A stretch of 64,000 nucleotides of DNA from positions 124,001 through 188,000 of the forward strand of contig NZ_FQWB01000006.1 of the NCBI RefSeq assembly GCF_900129545.1, given 5' to 3'. This document shows, one piece after another, positions 19,935-28,705 of this stretch. Under the pieces are notes generated by a model. It was not told the DNA's origin. It searched no databases and saw nothing but the letters and a program-made list of their open reading frames with translations. The stretch's first letter is position 1; the number at the start of each line of letters is the position of its first letter. The DNA is from Flavobacterium fluvii (GTDB lineage: Bacteria; Bacteroidota; Bacteroidia; Flavobacteriales; Flavobacteriaceae). Made by a program: the position numbers and the translations under genes.

Positions 19935-21722
19935 TTACGAATGGCTGAACTGCAAATTACTCAAGTTTTTATAAATACCGTTTTCCAAGGCAATCAATTC
20001 CTGATGCGTGCCTTGTTCGGAAATTACTCCTCCGTCAACAACCAAGATTTGGTCTGCACTGCGAATAGTCGAAAGACGATGTGCAATAATAATGCTCGTT
20101 CTTCCTTCCATCAAGATTTCCAATGCTTCCTGAACCAGTTTTTCGCTTTCGCTGTCCAATGATGACGTGGCTTCATCCAATATCAAAATACTTGGATTTT
20201 TGAGCAAGGCTCTTGCAATAGCGATACGTTGCCTTTGACCTCCAGATAATTTAATACCTCTTTCGCCCACAAGAGTTTCAAATTTCTCGGGGAAACTTTC
20301 GATAAAACTCAAGGCATTGGCTTGTTTTGCTGCCAACATAATTTCTTCTTCGGTAGCATCCGGTTTTCCGTAAGCGATGTTTTCCTTGATGGTTCCTCCA
20401 AATAAAATCACGTCTTGGGGAACAATACTCATATTGCCTCGAAGATTTTCAAGATCATAATCATAGATGTTTTTTCCATCTACCAATATTTCGCCACTGT
20501 CAATATTGTAAAATCGCAATAGAAGCGAAGCAATGGTCGATTTTCCGACACCACTTGGTCCCACGATGGCTATTTTTTGACCAAAGTTGGCCGTGAAGTT
20601 CACTCCTTTCAAGACTTTCATTTCTTTTCTGGAAGGGTAGGTGAATCCCACATTTTTGAAAGTGACATTGCCTTGTATCTTTTGAACGGAATGTGAATTT
20701 TGGGTTGAATTAATTTTTTCTGGAGTTTCGTCCAATAATTCAAAAACTCTTTCGGTGGCTCCAATCGCTTTTTGGATTTGGGCATAAAGCTCGGCGATTC
20801 CACCAAAAGAAGCTCCAACGAAAGTGGAATACAACACAAAAGAGATTAATTGTCCAACGCTCATTTCACCACTAATGCTCAATCGCACGCCATACCAAAC
20901 CACGGCAACGATGGCTCCAAAAAGACAAAATATGATGAAGGATGCAAAATAACCCCTGTACTTTCCGCCTTTGATGGCCAGTTTTACCACTTCCTTGATT
21001 TTGCCGTCATAGCGGGCAATTTCATACCATTCATTGGCGAAAGCCTTCACAATACTGATTCCCTGCATTGTTTCTTCCACAATGACTTGGCTTTCGGCAA
21101 CCTGGTCTTGCACTTTTTTGGAATATTTTCGAATGAATCTTCCAAAGATGACTGCCGCAACCGCCACAAGTGGAACTACGGACAGCATCAACAAGGTCAA
21201 TTTGACGCTTTCTGTTGCCAATAAAATAATGCCTCCAATAATCAATATAAATTGTCTCAAAAACTCGGCGATGGTGGTGGTTAGCGTGTCCTGGATTTGC
21301 GTGATGTCGGAACTGATGCGGCTGTTCAATTCCCCAACTCGTTTATGCGAAAAGAAATGCATCGGCAATTTTACCAAATTACTGTACAAGGAAAGTCGAA
21401 GATTGGCGAGGGTGTGTTCCGTGAAATTAACAAACAAGGAAACCCTGAAAAACGAAAAAATGGATTGCAAAAACAATATTCCAATCAGCAATAAAGCAAT
21501 GTTGTTCACTTGGGAATAACTTTTATCCTTTACGCAGTCAACCAACATTCCCATCAATTTGGGAAAAGCCAAGGCCGTGGCACCAGTGAGCAATAGAAAA
21601 ACTAATCCTACGTAAAATTTCCAGCGATGGCCTCCGGCATATTTGAATATGATGGTTGCTTTACTGAGTGAACTTGCCGTAATTTTTGACTTTGGTAAAT
21701 CATTTTCTTTAAATCGAGCCAT
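19935..21722 (-). CDS. ABC exporter, fused permease and ATPase (MsbA-like)
   Basis: A 595-residue half-transporter. The N-terminal ~330 residues form the six-helix type 1 exporter domain. The C-terminal ATPase has Walker A GPSGVGKST, Q-loop IVPQDVILFGGT, signature LSGGQRQ, Walker B ILILDEATSSLD and switch His IIAHRLS. As a homodimer it would export lipids, drugs or peptides across the inner membrane. MsbA-like lipid A flipping is possible, since many lpx genes lie 10 kb away, but the multidrug family cannot be excluded. It is monocistronic and convergent with NDH-2. Confidence 0.9.
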   Translation of the reverse strand: MARFKENDLPKSKITASSLSKATIIFKYAGGHRWKFYVGLVFLLLTGATALAFPKLMGMLVDCVKDKSYSQVNNIALLLIGILFLQSIFSFFRVSLFVNFTEHTLANLRLSLYSNLVKLPMHFFSHKRVGELNSRISSDITQIQDTLTTTIAEFLRQFILIIGGIILLATESVKLTLLMLSVVPLVAVAAVIFGRFIRKYSKKVQDQVAESQVIVEETMQGISIVKAFANEWYEIARYDGKIKEVVKLAIKGGKYRGYFASFIIFCLFGAIVAVVWYGVRLSISGEMSVGQLISFVLYSTFVGASFGGIAELYAQIQKAIGATERVFELLDETPEKINSTQNSHSVQKIQGNVTFKNVGFTYPSRKEMKVLKGVNFTANFGQKIAIVGPSGVGKSTIASLLLRFYNIDSGEILVDGKNIYDYDLENLRGNMSIVPQDVILFGGTIKENIAYGKPDATEEEIMLAAKQANALSFIESFPEKFETLVGERGIKLSGGQRQRIAIARALLKNPSILILDEATSSLDSESEKLVQEALEILMEGRTSIIIAHRLSTIRSADQILVVDGGVISEQGTHQELIALENGIYKNLSNLQFSHS

Positions 21723-21854
21723 TCTTTTTTGGTTTTTGTTTTTACAAATATAATATTATACCAATTCATCCTTAAAAAATGGGCAACTATTTCTATCAAG
21801 ATTTAATGTTTGTTGTGTGACTTCAAATAAATTTTAATTTATTTTCGTGTTTTG

Positions 21855-21885
21855 TTTGCAAATACAATATCTAAGTGTATATTTG
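21855..21885 (+). promoter_or_regulatory. Consensus Bacteroidota promoter for tRNA-Val
   Basis: TTTG at 21855-21858, a 19-bp spacer and TATATTTG at 21878-21885 form an exact TTTG-N19-TAnnTTTG promoter. The tRNA begins 15 bases downstream. Confidence 0.85.
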
Positions 21886-21899
21886 CACACCCTTAAAAA

Positions 21900-21974
21900 G
21901 GGCGATTAGCTCAGCTGGTTCAGAGCACCTCGTTTACACCGAGGGGGTCGGGGGTTCGAACCCCTCATCGCCCA
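21900..21974 (+). tRNA. tRNA-Val (anticodon UAC)
   Basis: A complete 75-base cloverleaf. The acceptor stem is GGGCGAT/ATCGCCC with discriminator A. The D arm has AGCTCAGCTGGTTCAGAGC. The anticodon stem is CCTCG/CGAGG with loop TTTACAC, giving anticodon UAC. The T arm is GGGGG-TTCGAAC-CCCTC. No CCA is encoded. A terminator follows immediately. Confidence 0.96.
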
Positions 21975-21975
21975 C

Positions 21976-22008
21976 AAAACTTCTCAAAAAATTGGGAAGT
22001 TTTTTTTT
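21976..22008 (+). terminator. tRNA-Val terminator
   Basis: CTTCTCAA-aaaa-TTGGGAAG (one G-T pair), flanked by As and followed by nine Ts directly after the tRNA. Confidence 0.85.
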
Positions 22009-22046
22009 GCTCTAAACTGAAAATATACCAAAGATGAATTTATATA

Positions 22047-22140
22047 AAAAGTGTACGAAGCACTTTTTATGTCACGGATTTCACAGATTTTATTTGTAAT
22101 ATTTAAGAAATATTTGTTAATACTTTCAATCTGTGGTTAA
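22047..22140. repeat. Fragments of small palindromes in the tRNA/DUF4258 spacer
   Basis: AAAAAGTG-tacgaag-CACTTTTT at 22049-22071 is a perfect small inverted repeat. It is followed by a loose inverted pair around cacagattt and aatctgtgg, a wording that recurs as an intergenic repeat in Flavobacterium. No gene was seen here. Confidence 0.45.
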
Positions 22141-22174
22141 TTTTATCGATTTCGTATTAGTAACTGATACTCAT

Positions 22175-22215
22175 AAAAAAACTCCTCAACTAAAAAAAGT
22201 TGAGGAGTTTTTTTT
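22175..22215. terminator. Bidirectional terminator downstream of the DUF4258-like gene
   Basis: AAAAAACTCCTCAAC-taaaaaaa-GTTGAGGAGTTTTTTTT is a perfect stem flanked by A and T runs on both sides. Confidence 0.9.
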
Positions 22216-22230
22216 ATGCAACAAGAAATA

Positions 22231-22605
22231 CTATTTCTTGATAATATCTTTCAAAACCGCTTTTTCGGAGTAATTGATTACTTCCAGCCTGATTTCTTGG
22301 TTTTTGATGGTTTTGCCGTCAATAATATATAATTTCCCGCTTCCCACTTTCACGTTGCTTTTGTCGAAATCAACGTCGCCAAATTTCAGGCAGTTTTTAA
22401 TGTCGCTGGTATCAATCCATTTTTGGTTCAAAATTAGGGAAGCTTTATCGGAATAATAAAAAGGTTTGTTTCTCAAGTCATTTAAAACCCTGGCATTGGG
22501 AAAATAATTGCAACGCGTGTCTTTTCCGCTAAATACGGCAGCCACAAAAAACAACCCCATTATTAATCCCAACAGGTAATAGGCAAAACGATGTACAAAT
22601 TTCAT
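22231..22605 (-). CDS. DUF4258-like membrane-anchored protein
   Basis: A 124-residue protein with one N-terminal hydrophobic helix (FAYYLLGLIMGLFFVAAVF) and an extracytoplasmic ~100-residue domain containing CNYFPNARVLNDLRNKPFYYS and repeated short strands. I recognise the layout as what Flavobacterium annotations call a DUF4258 domain protein, of unknown function. It lies downstream of the alanine dehydrogenase gene with a 116-bp spacer, so it may be co-transcribed or separate. Confidence 0.75.
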   Translation of the reverse strand: MKFVHRFAYYLLGLIMGLFFVAAVFSGKDTRCNYFPNARVLNDLRNKPFYYSDKASLILNQKWIDTSDIKNCLKFGDVDFDKSNVKVGSGKLYIIDGKTIKNQEIRLEVINYSEKAVLKDIIKK

Positions 22606-22721
22606 AAAGGTAAAATATATTTGTTATAGGTCAATTTATGGTATCACCAGTGCTTGCGCAAACTCTTGTTTGTTGGCGATTTCATAAATTAAATTTCCGG
22701 CAAAGATAAAAGAAAGTTTAG

Positions 22722-23915
22722 TTAAAACACGATTAAATTGATATCGTTGTTGGGCAAGTCAAACCAATCGCCAATGGCTTTGTTGGTAAGGATTCCGTGG
22801 TATAAATAGACTCCGTTTTTCAAGCCGTTGTTGCATCTGATGGCACTTTCTATTCCGCCATCTTCGGCAATTTGCAATAGGTAGGGCGTGAGGATGTTGC
22901 TGATGGAAAGCGAGGCAGTTTTGGAATACCGCGAAGGAATATTGGGTACGCAGTAATGCAGTACATCATTTTTGACAAAAGTTGGGTTTTCGTGCGTGGT
23001 CACTTCCGAGGTTTCAAAACAACCACCGGTATCAATGCTGACGTCAACTATCACGGCTCCTTTTTTCATGTGCTCCACCATAGTTTCGGTCACAATGATT
23101 GGACAGCGCTCTTTGCCACGCATGGCACCAATGGCTACATCGCATCTTCTGAGGGCTTTCAGCAAGGCTTTGGGTTGAATGGTGGAAGTGAAGATGCGTT
23201 GGGGCAAATGGTTTTGCAATCGTCTCAATTTGGTGATCGAATTGTCGAAAATTTTCACGTTGGCACCCAAACCAATGGCGGTTTTGGCGGCAAATTCCCC
23301 AACGGTTCCCGCGCCTAGGATAACAACATCGGTAGGGGGAACTCCGGTAATGTTTCCGAACAACAATCCTTTTCCAAATTCATTGGTAATCATCAATTCG
23401 GCGGCAATCAATATCGAGGCGGTTCCCGCAATTTCACTCAGGGATTTCACTGCCGGATAGGAGCCATCCTCGTCCTTGATGTATTCAAAGGCAAGGGCGG
23501 TGATTTTCTTTTTGGTTAAAGCCGTGAAATAAGATTTCTTTCTGGTTTTCAATTGAATGGCCGAAATGATGATTGACCCGGGATTAATCATTTCAATTTC
23601 GGCCGTGCTGGCTGGTTCTACTTTCAAGATGATGGGACAGCCAAATACTTTCTTGGTATCGCTCGTTATTTCGGCACCTGCATGGGAATATTCTTTATCG
23701 GAATAACTGGAACTTTCTCCGGCACCGGCTTCTATCATTACCCGATGTCCTTGATAAGTCAACGAATTTACGGCATCAGGAGTAAGGCAAATGCGACGTT
23801 CTTGAAAACTGGTTTCTTTGGGCACGCCAATGAAAAGTTCGCTTTTGTGTCTTGCTATTTCAAGTTTTTCTTCTTGAGGTAATAACTGTTGCTTCGTAAA
23901 TGGGGTGATTGCCAT
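22722..23915 (-). CDS. ald: Alanine dehydrogenase
   Basis: NAD-dependent interconversion of L-alanine with pyruvate and ammonia. The 397-residue protein starts with about 27 extra residues before the family core GVPKETSFQERRICLTPDAVNSL. The substrate-binding Arg and Lys region is followed by the Rossmann motif VILGAGTVGEFAAKTAIGLGANVKIFD near residue 205. A C-terminal segment (HYCVPNIPSRYSKTASLSISN) is characteristic of Ald. NAD(P) transhydrogenase alpha subunits share this fold, but the length and the C-terminus favour alanine dehydrogenase. Confidence 0.9.
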   Translation of the reverse strand: MAITPFTKQQLLPQEEKLEIARHKSELFIGVPKETSFQERRICLTPDAVNSLTYQGHRVMIEAGAGESSSYSDKEYSHAGAEITSDTKKVFGCPIILKVEPASTAEIEMINPGSIIISAIQLKTRKKSYFTALTKKKITALAFEYIKDEDGSYPAVKSLSEIAGTASILIAAELMITNEFGKGLLFGNITGVPPTDVVILGAGTVGEFAAKTAIGLGANVKIFDNSITKLRRLQNHLPQRIFTSTIQPKALLKALRRCDVAIGAMRGKERCPIIVTETMVEHMKKGAVIVDVSIDTGGCFETSEVTTHENPTFVKNDVLHYCVPNIPSRYSKTASLSISNILTPYLLQIAEDGGIESAIRCNNGLKNGVYLYHGILTNKAIGDWFDLPNNDINLIVF

Positions 23916-23967
23916 TGGTACTGTAAAAATTAAAAGTAAATTTACGGAAAAAGTTTAGATTTTGATC

Positions 23968-24375
23968 TTAAATTAATGACAAAAATCGATTTCCGTCAGG
24001 AAGCAGGCTGATGTTTATGACAGAATGCGCTTCCGGAATGAGACTCGGGATTTTTTCCGCCCATTCGATAAAACACCAATTGCCGGAATACAGATATTCG
24101 TCGGCTCCCATGTCCAAGGCTTCCACTTCTTTGTTCAACCTGTAAAAATCAAAATGGTAAACCGTTTGATTGTCATTTGTTTGGTATTCGTTAACTAAAG
24201 AAAAAGTAGGACTGCTGGTCATGTCGTTTACGCCAAGCGTTTTGGCCAAAATTTTGATCAAAGTCGTTTTTCCAACACCCATTTCTCCGTGAAAAAGGAT
24301 GACTTTATTCGGATTTTGTTCCAAAATTTGTTGGGCAACTGCTTCGAGTTGGTCTAAAGAAAAGTTGATTTCCAT
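23968..24375 (-). CDS. tsaE: tRNA threonylcarbamoyladenosine biosynthesis ATPase
   Basis: P-loop ATPase of the TsaBDE complex that makes the t6A modification on ANN-decoding tRNAs. The 135-residue form starting MEINFSLDQLEAVAQQI is preferred; an in-frame ATG at 24417 would add 14 residues from a low-complexity spacer. Walker A is GEMGVGKTTLIK (about residues 32-43), and the conserved TSSPTFSLVNEY and HFDFYRL segments follow. YSGNWCFIEWAEKIPSLIP is the family's Walker-B-like region. It lies 53 bp upstream of ald and after porX on the same strand. Confidence 0.92.
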   Translation of the reverse strand: MEINFSLDQLEAVAQQILEQNPNKVILFHGEMGVGKTTLIKILAKTLGVNDMTSSPTFSLVNEYQTNDNQTVYHFDFYRLNKEVEALDMGADEYLYSGNWCFIEWAEKIPSLIPEAHSVINISLLPDGNRFLSLI

Positions 24376-24436
24376 AAAATTTAAGGGTTCAGCATTCAGT
24401 GTCCAGATTTTCTGCAAACTGCAAACTGATTACTAT

Positions 24437-26020
24437 TTATTTTGGGTTAAAAATCAAGAACGGAATAATCATTTCTTCCAAAGAAATGCCGCCGTGTTGA
24501 TACGTATTTTTATAATAACTCACATAATGATTGTAGTTGTTGACATAAGCCAAAAACAAATCATTTTTTGCAAAAATATAAGAACTACTCATATTTATGG
24601 TAGGCAAACCAATATTTTTTGGCTCTTTCACGGCATAAACATCTTTGTGTTCGAAGGTCAAACTGCGTCCTGTTTTGTATCTCAAATTAAGGCTGGTGTT
24701 TTTGTCACCCACTACTTTCGAAGGATTTTTCACGTTGATGGTGCCGTGATCGGTGGTTAAAATCAATTTGAAACCCAGTTTTTGCGCCTGTTGAATGATT
24801 TCCAAAAGTGGCGAGTTCTTGAACCAGCTCAAAGTCAACGAGCGATAGGCTTTGTCGTCGGAAGCGAGTTCTTTGACCACGTCCATTTCGGTCTTGGCGT
24901 GCGAAAGCATGTCCACAAAATTGTAAACCACCGTCACCAAGTCGTTGTTTTTTAAAGCCTTGAAACCTTCTGCCAGTTTTTTTCCTCCGGCTAGATTGGT
25001 GATTTTAAAATAATCTTCCTTGATGTTCAAACCCAATCGTTTCAATTGAGCGGTCAAAAATTCGGCTTCATACAGGTTTTTTCCGCCTTCTTCGGGGTCG
25101 TTTTTCCAGTATTGGGGGAATTGTTTTTCCATTTCGAGCGGCATCAAACCCGAAAAAATGGCATTTCTGGCATATTGCGTTGCTGTAGGCAAAATGGAGA
25201 AATAAGGAACTTCTTTTTCCAGTTTATAATGATTGCCCACCACGTTTTCGAACGCTTTCCATTGGTCGTAACGCAAATTGTCAATCACGACAAACAAAAT
25301 AGGCTTGTCTTTTTTCTTCAATTCCGGAACCACCAATTCTTTGAACAAAGTGTTTGATTGTATGGGTTTAGCTTCGCTCCGTTCGGCTTTGCCTCGGGTA
25401 TCCGCTTTTGGAGCAAACCAGTCTTCATAATTACGCTCGATAAATTTCCCGAATTGCGAATTGGCTTCCGTCTTTTGCGATTCCAATATTTCAACCATTC
25501 CTTGGTCATCGATGTTTTCGAGTTCCAATTCCCAGAAAATCAATTTCTTGTACAATTCCACCCAATCTTCATAGGAATTGACCATCGCCATTTCCATCGA
25601 AATTTTGCGGAATTCCTTCTGGTAATCCAGGGTGGTTTTTTGCGAAATCAATCGCGAATGATCCAGATTCTTTTTCAAACTCAACAAAATCTGGTTGGGA
25701 TTCACGGGTTTTATCAAATAATCGGCAATTTTGGAGCCAATGGCTTCCTCCATGATGTATTCTTCCTCGCTCTTGGTAATCATGATCATCGGGATAGAGG
25801 ATTTCTTTTCCTTCATTTCCGAAAGTGTTTCCAAGCCGCTCATTCCGGGCATGTTCTCGTCCAGAAATACAATGTCAAAATTGGTGTTTTCAAAAATATC
25901 AATCGCGTCACGCCCGTTGTTGCAGGTGGTGACACTGTAATTTTTCTTTTCCAGAAATAAAATATGCGGTTTCAAATAATCGATTTCGTCATCGACCCAA
26001 AGTATTTTTATCGTATCCAT
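24437..26020 (-). CDS. porX: PorX-type response regulator with PglZ phosphatase domain
   Basis: Regulator of type IX secretion and gliding genes in Bacteroidota, partner of the sensor kinase PorY. The 527-residue protein has a CheY receiver (acidic pair Asp10/Asp11, phospho-acceptor Asp54 in FLDENMPG, Thr82, Lys104), a helical linker to about residue 190, and a PglZ/alkaline phosphatase-like domain with VVIDNLRYDQW and TTDHGTINV. No DNA-binding domain is present. A stretch of ten residues, TRGKAERSEA (25370-25399), sits in the linker and is GC-rich and repeat-like, unlike its surroundings. porY and the por structural genes are not in the window. Confidence 0.9.
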   Translation of the reverse strand: MDTIKILWVDDEIDYLKPHILFLEKKNYSVTTCNNGRDAIDIFENTNFDIVFLDENMPGMSGLETLSEMKEKKSSIPMIMITKSEEEYIMEEAIGSKIADYLIKPVNPNQILLSLKKNLDHSRLISQKTTLDYQKEFRKISMEMAMVNSYEDWVELYKKLIFWELELENIDDQGMVEILESQKTEANSQFGKFIERNYEDWFAPKADTRGKAERSEAKPIQSNTLFKELVVPELKKKDKPILFVVIDNLRYDQWKAFENVVGNHYKLEKEVPYFSILPTATQYARNAIFSGLMPLEMEKQFPQYWKNDPEEGGKNLYEAEFLTAQLKRLGLNIKEDYFKITNLAGGKKLAEGFKALKNNDLVTVVYNFVDMLSHAKTEMDVVKELASDDKAYRSLTLSWFKNSPLLEIIQQAQKLGFKLILTTDHGTINVKNPSKVVGDKNTSLNLRYKTGRSLTFEHKDVYAVKEPKNIGLPTINMSSSYIFAKNDLFLAYVNNYNHYVSYYKNTYQHGGISLEEMIIPFLIFNPK

Positions 26021-26392
26021 AGTTTAGTATAAGGTATTCAAAAGTAATAAATCATTATGCCAAATTACTTTTTTTAAAACGAGAATTGGCCAATGAGATG
26101 ATAATTTAATACTTTTTTAAGGTATTGGGTTTAGATATGTCATTGCGAGGAACGAGGCAATCACATAGCGAGAGCAACAAATACAATAGCTTTAATCCCT
26201 AATACAAAAAGAGAACAATGAACTTGTCTATTTTCTTGAAAACAAGGGTTTGTAAGTAGGAAAAATAAATTAAATTTTCAATGTTTTGTAGGAATTATTT
26301 AATACATTTGGAAAGAAATTAAATATAATGCAGTAATTATATTATGTAAATTATTTGATTTACACAATTATAATAATTAATTTAAAATTTAA
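26021..26392. other. 372-bp gene-free spacer with a dispersed repeat
   Basis: Divergent spacer between porX and a lipoprotein gene. It contains one copy of a dispersed repeat (26138-26166) and a TACATTTG -7-like element at 26303-26310 without a well-spaced -33 box. The last 120 bp are extremely AT-rich. No further gene or RNA is visible. Confidence 0.5.
26138..26166 (+). repeat. Dispersed 29-bp repeat, copy A
   Basis: TGTCATTGCGAGGAACGAGG and the following 9 bases match the reverse complement of 53392-53420 at about 26 of 29 positions. Confidence 0.8.
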
Positions 26393-27598
26393 ATGAAAAA
26401 AATATTCTTTCTATTATTGTTGGGCTCATTATTTTCTTGCTCTAGTGAAACTGATAAAATTATAATTTCAAGCACGAAATATGTAACCAAAGCATATCCA
26501 GAAAAAGCAAGAATATGGGATACTATTACAATTGAAGGAAATTATCTTAAAAGTATTTCGCAAATTAGAATTAACAATAGGTTTGTTGTCCCTATAGAAC
26601 AGCAAGAAAACTCAATTAAATTTGTAATACCTCCTACAATACACAATCAAAAAGTAAATGTCGAAGTTTTAATTGGACTAAGTCCTGTGGGTAGATTTTC
26701 TCTGGATTTAATTGGTACCTTCCCATTGGAAACTAATTTTCTTGTTAGTGATGAAAATTTACGTTGTATTAAAATGGTAAGTAAAGATATTGCATTTGTC
26801 ATAGCTGATTCTAAATTATGCAAAACTATTGATGGTGGATACAATTGGACGTTAATAAAAGATTTTAAGGAAAGTAATTTGTCATCAATATTTTTTATAA
26901 ATGAAAATCAAGGATGGGTTGCAACTTATAGGAATTCCGAGAATATAGTTCATTACACAAATGATGGTGGTAAATCTTTTAATCCTGTTTTTGAAAAAAC
27001 CATTGTTAGTCAATATATTAAAGAAATTTATTTTTCATCACCAAATAGAGGTTATCTACTTACATCAAATGGCAGGATATATGAAACCAATGACAATTCT
27101 AATTTTGATTTAAAATATGAATTTCCTAATAGTGGAAACATTAGACCTCCAATGTTTTCATATTTAAGTGTATTCAATAATACATTAATTGCATCTTCTT
27201 ATGAAGCATTTACAATAATTAAAAAAAAGAATAACTTTTTCGATTATACTTCTTTCAATAAAGAGGTAACAAATATCCAATTAATTGATGAAAATCAAGC
27301 TTACGCAATTATAGGTAATCAATTATATTTCACGGAAGACATCAATACAAATTGGAATAAAACAAGTGATAAATTAATAGGAAACTTCTATTTTATCAGT
27401 AAAAATAATGGTATTGGTACATTCTCAAACCCAATCAATAATTATGAAATGATATTACAAACTTATGATGGTGGAAAAAACTGGACTAATAAATTTACGT
27501 TTGCAGATCGTCAAAATAGTCAAGATATTGATTTTTATGAAAATGTGGGATTAATTGTTGGAATGAGAGGGCATATTTGGAAGCATATTTATGAATAA
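26393..27598 (+). CDS. Lipoprotein with IPT/TIG and BNR-repeat (YCF48-like) propeller
   Basis: A 401-residue predicted lipoprotein. The signal peptide is MKKIFFLLLLGSLFSC with lipobox Cys16. Residues about 30-110 look like an IPT/TIG beta-sandwich (AYPEKARIWDTITIEGNYL), a common extracellular module. Residues 120-400 contain several BNR-type turns (TIDGGYNWTLIKDF, TNDGGKSFNPVF, TYDGGKNWTNKF), as in photosystem assembly factor YCF48-like propellers. It likely faces the periplasm or cell surface; the ligand is unknown. Codon and base use are clearly more AT-rich than in the flanking genes, which suggests recent transfer. It is monocistronic. Confidence 0.83.
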   Translation: MKKIFFLLLLGSLFSCSSETDKIIISSTKYVTKAYPEKARIWDTITIEGNYLKSISQIRINNRFVVPIEQQENSIKFVIPPTIHNQKVNVEVLIGLSPVGRFSLDLIGTFPLETNFLVSDENLRCIKMVSKDIAFVIADSKLCKTIDGGYNWTLIKDFKESNLSSIFFINENQGWVATYRNSENIVHYTNDGGKSFNPVFEKTIVSQYIKEIYFSSPNRGYLLTSNGRIYETNDNSNFDLKYEFPNSGNIRPPMFSYLSVFNNTLIASSYEAFTIIKKKNNFFDYTSFNKEVTNIQLIDENQAYAIIGNQLYFTEDINTNWNKTSDKLIGNFYFISKNNGIGTFSNPINNYEMILQTYDGGKNWTNKFTFADRQNSQDIDFYENVGLIVGMRGHIWKHIYE

Positions 27599-27782
27599 GC
27601 TATTTATAGTAAAAAACATGAATGACAGCAATTCTTCTTATTCGATTATAAAGGTTCTTATGCACAATAGTTTATACCTCGATATCTGCATTTTATAAAA
27701 ATGGATGTTTTTAAAAGTTGACAAATACTTCTTAAAAATAAATGGTAGTAATCACTCGCTTAACGAAAACAGAATTGTATCA

Positions 27783-28466
27783 ATGGACTTAAAAAAGCAT
27801 TACGACATCCTTTACAAAGAATCAATCGAAAAGATTGTTGCCGATACCTACCACATCGAACATGAAATCGATTCGCCTTCAGACCATCGATTTGGCTTGA
27901 CGTTGCTAATTCGCCCCGACAGTCAAACCAAAAACAGGATTCAGGCTTTCTTGAACGAACTGAAAGAAATAGATCCCGACCAATATTACTATCCCGATTC
28001 CGATATCCACATCACGGTACTGTCCATTATTTCGTGTTATGACGGATTTGATTTGGCCACGATTTCATTACCGGATTATGTAGCTGTTATAGAAAAAAGT
28101 CTCGTGGGCATTCACGACCTGGAAATCAATTTTCAAGGGATAACGGCTTCACCTTCGGCAATAATGCTGCAAGGTTTTCCCAATACCAATTCCCTAAACG
28201 ATTTAAGAAACAAACTCAGGGTAAACTTTAAAGAATCAGGATTGGAAGAAAGCATCGACAAACGCTATGCCATCCAGACCGCACATTCCACCGTGGCACG
28301 ATTTCGAAAACCAATTGAAAACAAAGAAAAACTAATTGCCATTTTGGAAAAACACCGTGATTTCAATTTTGGAAAGGTCAAAGTCGAAAGCTGTTATTTG
28401 GTTTACAATGATTGGTATCAAAGGGAAAAATGGGTCAAGGAACTAAAGGAATTCAAACTGGGATAG
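27783..28466 (+). CDS. 2H phosphoesterase / 2'-5' RNA ligase family protein
   Basis: A 228-residue protein from the ATG at 27783 (MDLKKHYDILYKES); an in-frame ATG at 27705 would add 26 residues from a non-conserved leader. Both 2H motifs are present: His76-Ile-Thr78 in IHITVLS and His168-Ser-Thr170 in HSTVARF. Such enzymes hydrolyse or form 2'-5' or cyclic phosphodiester bonds in RNA or nucleotides. The substrate is unknown. It stands alone between an AT-rich spacer and a palindromic element. Confidence 0.83.
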   Translation: MDLKKHYDILYKESIEKIVADTYHIEHEIDSPSDHRFGLTLLIRPDSQTKNRIQAFLNELKEIDPDQYYYPDSDIHITVLSIISCYDGFDLATISLPDYVAVIEKSLVGIHDLEINFQGITASPSAIMLQGFPNTNSLNDLRNKLRVNFKESGLEESIDKRYAIQTAHSTVARFRKPIENKEKLIAILEKHRDFNFGKVKVESCYLVYNDWYQREKWVKELKEFKLG

Positions 28467-28479
28467 CAGTAAATTTTTA

Positions 28480-28610
28480 GCCACGAATTGCACGAATAAA
28501 CACAAATTACAATGTGTTTTTTAATTACACAAATTCTTGAAAACAGAAAAATTCGTGTAATTCAACTTCAAATTTGATAAAAATTAGCGATAATTGGTGC
28601 AATTCGTGGC
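28480..28610. repeat. 131-bp palindromic element (MITE-like)
   Basis: GCCACGAATTGCAC at 28480-28493 is exactly complementary to 28597-28610. The interior carries further related pieces (aattcgtgtaattc). The terminal inverted repeats, size and lack of coding capacity fit a small non-autonomous element or large hairpin. It fills most of the 239-bp spacer between the 2H phosphoesterase and HD genes. Confidence 0.7.
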
Positions 28611-28705
28611 GGAAACTTTTAAATACGAATTCCTTGCAGATTTATTTCCAATATTTTCAGCCAGATTAAATTTCATTATATTTGTTTCCCAAAAAGAAAA
28701 TTATA

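Noticed and set aside
19908..21519. Several plus-strand frames opposite the ABC exporter
   Set aside because: The minus-strand exporter has complete Walker and signature motifs; the plus frames are shadows with biased composition.
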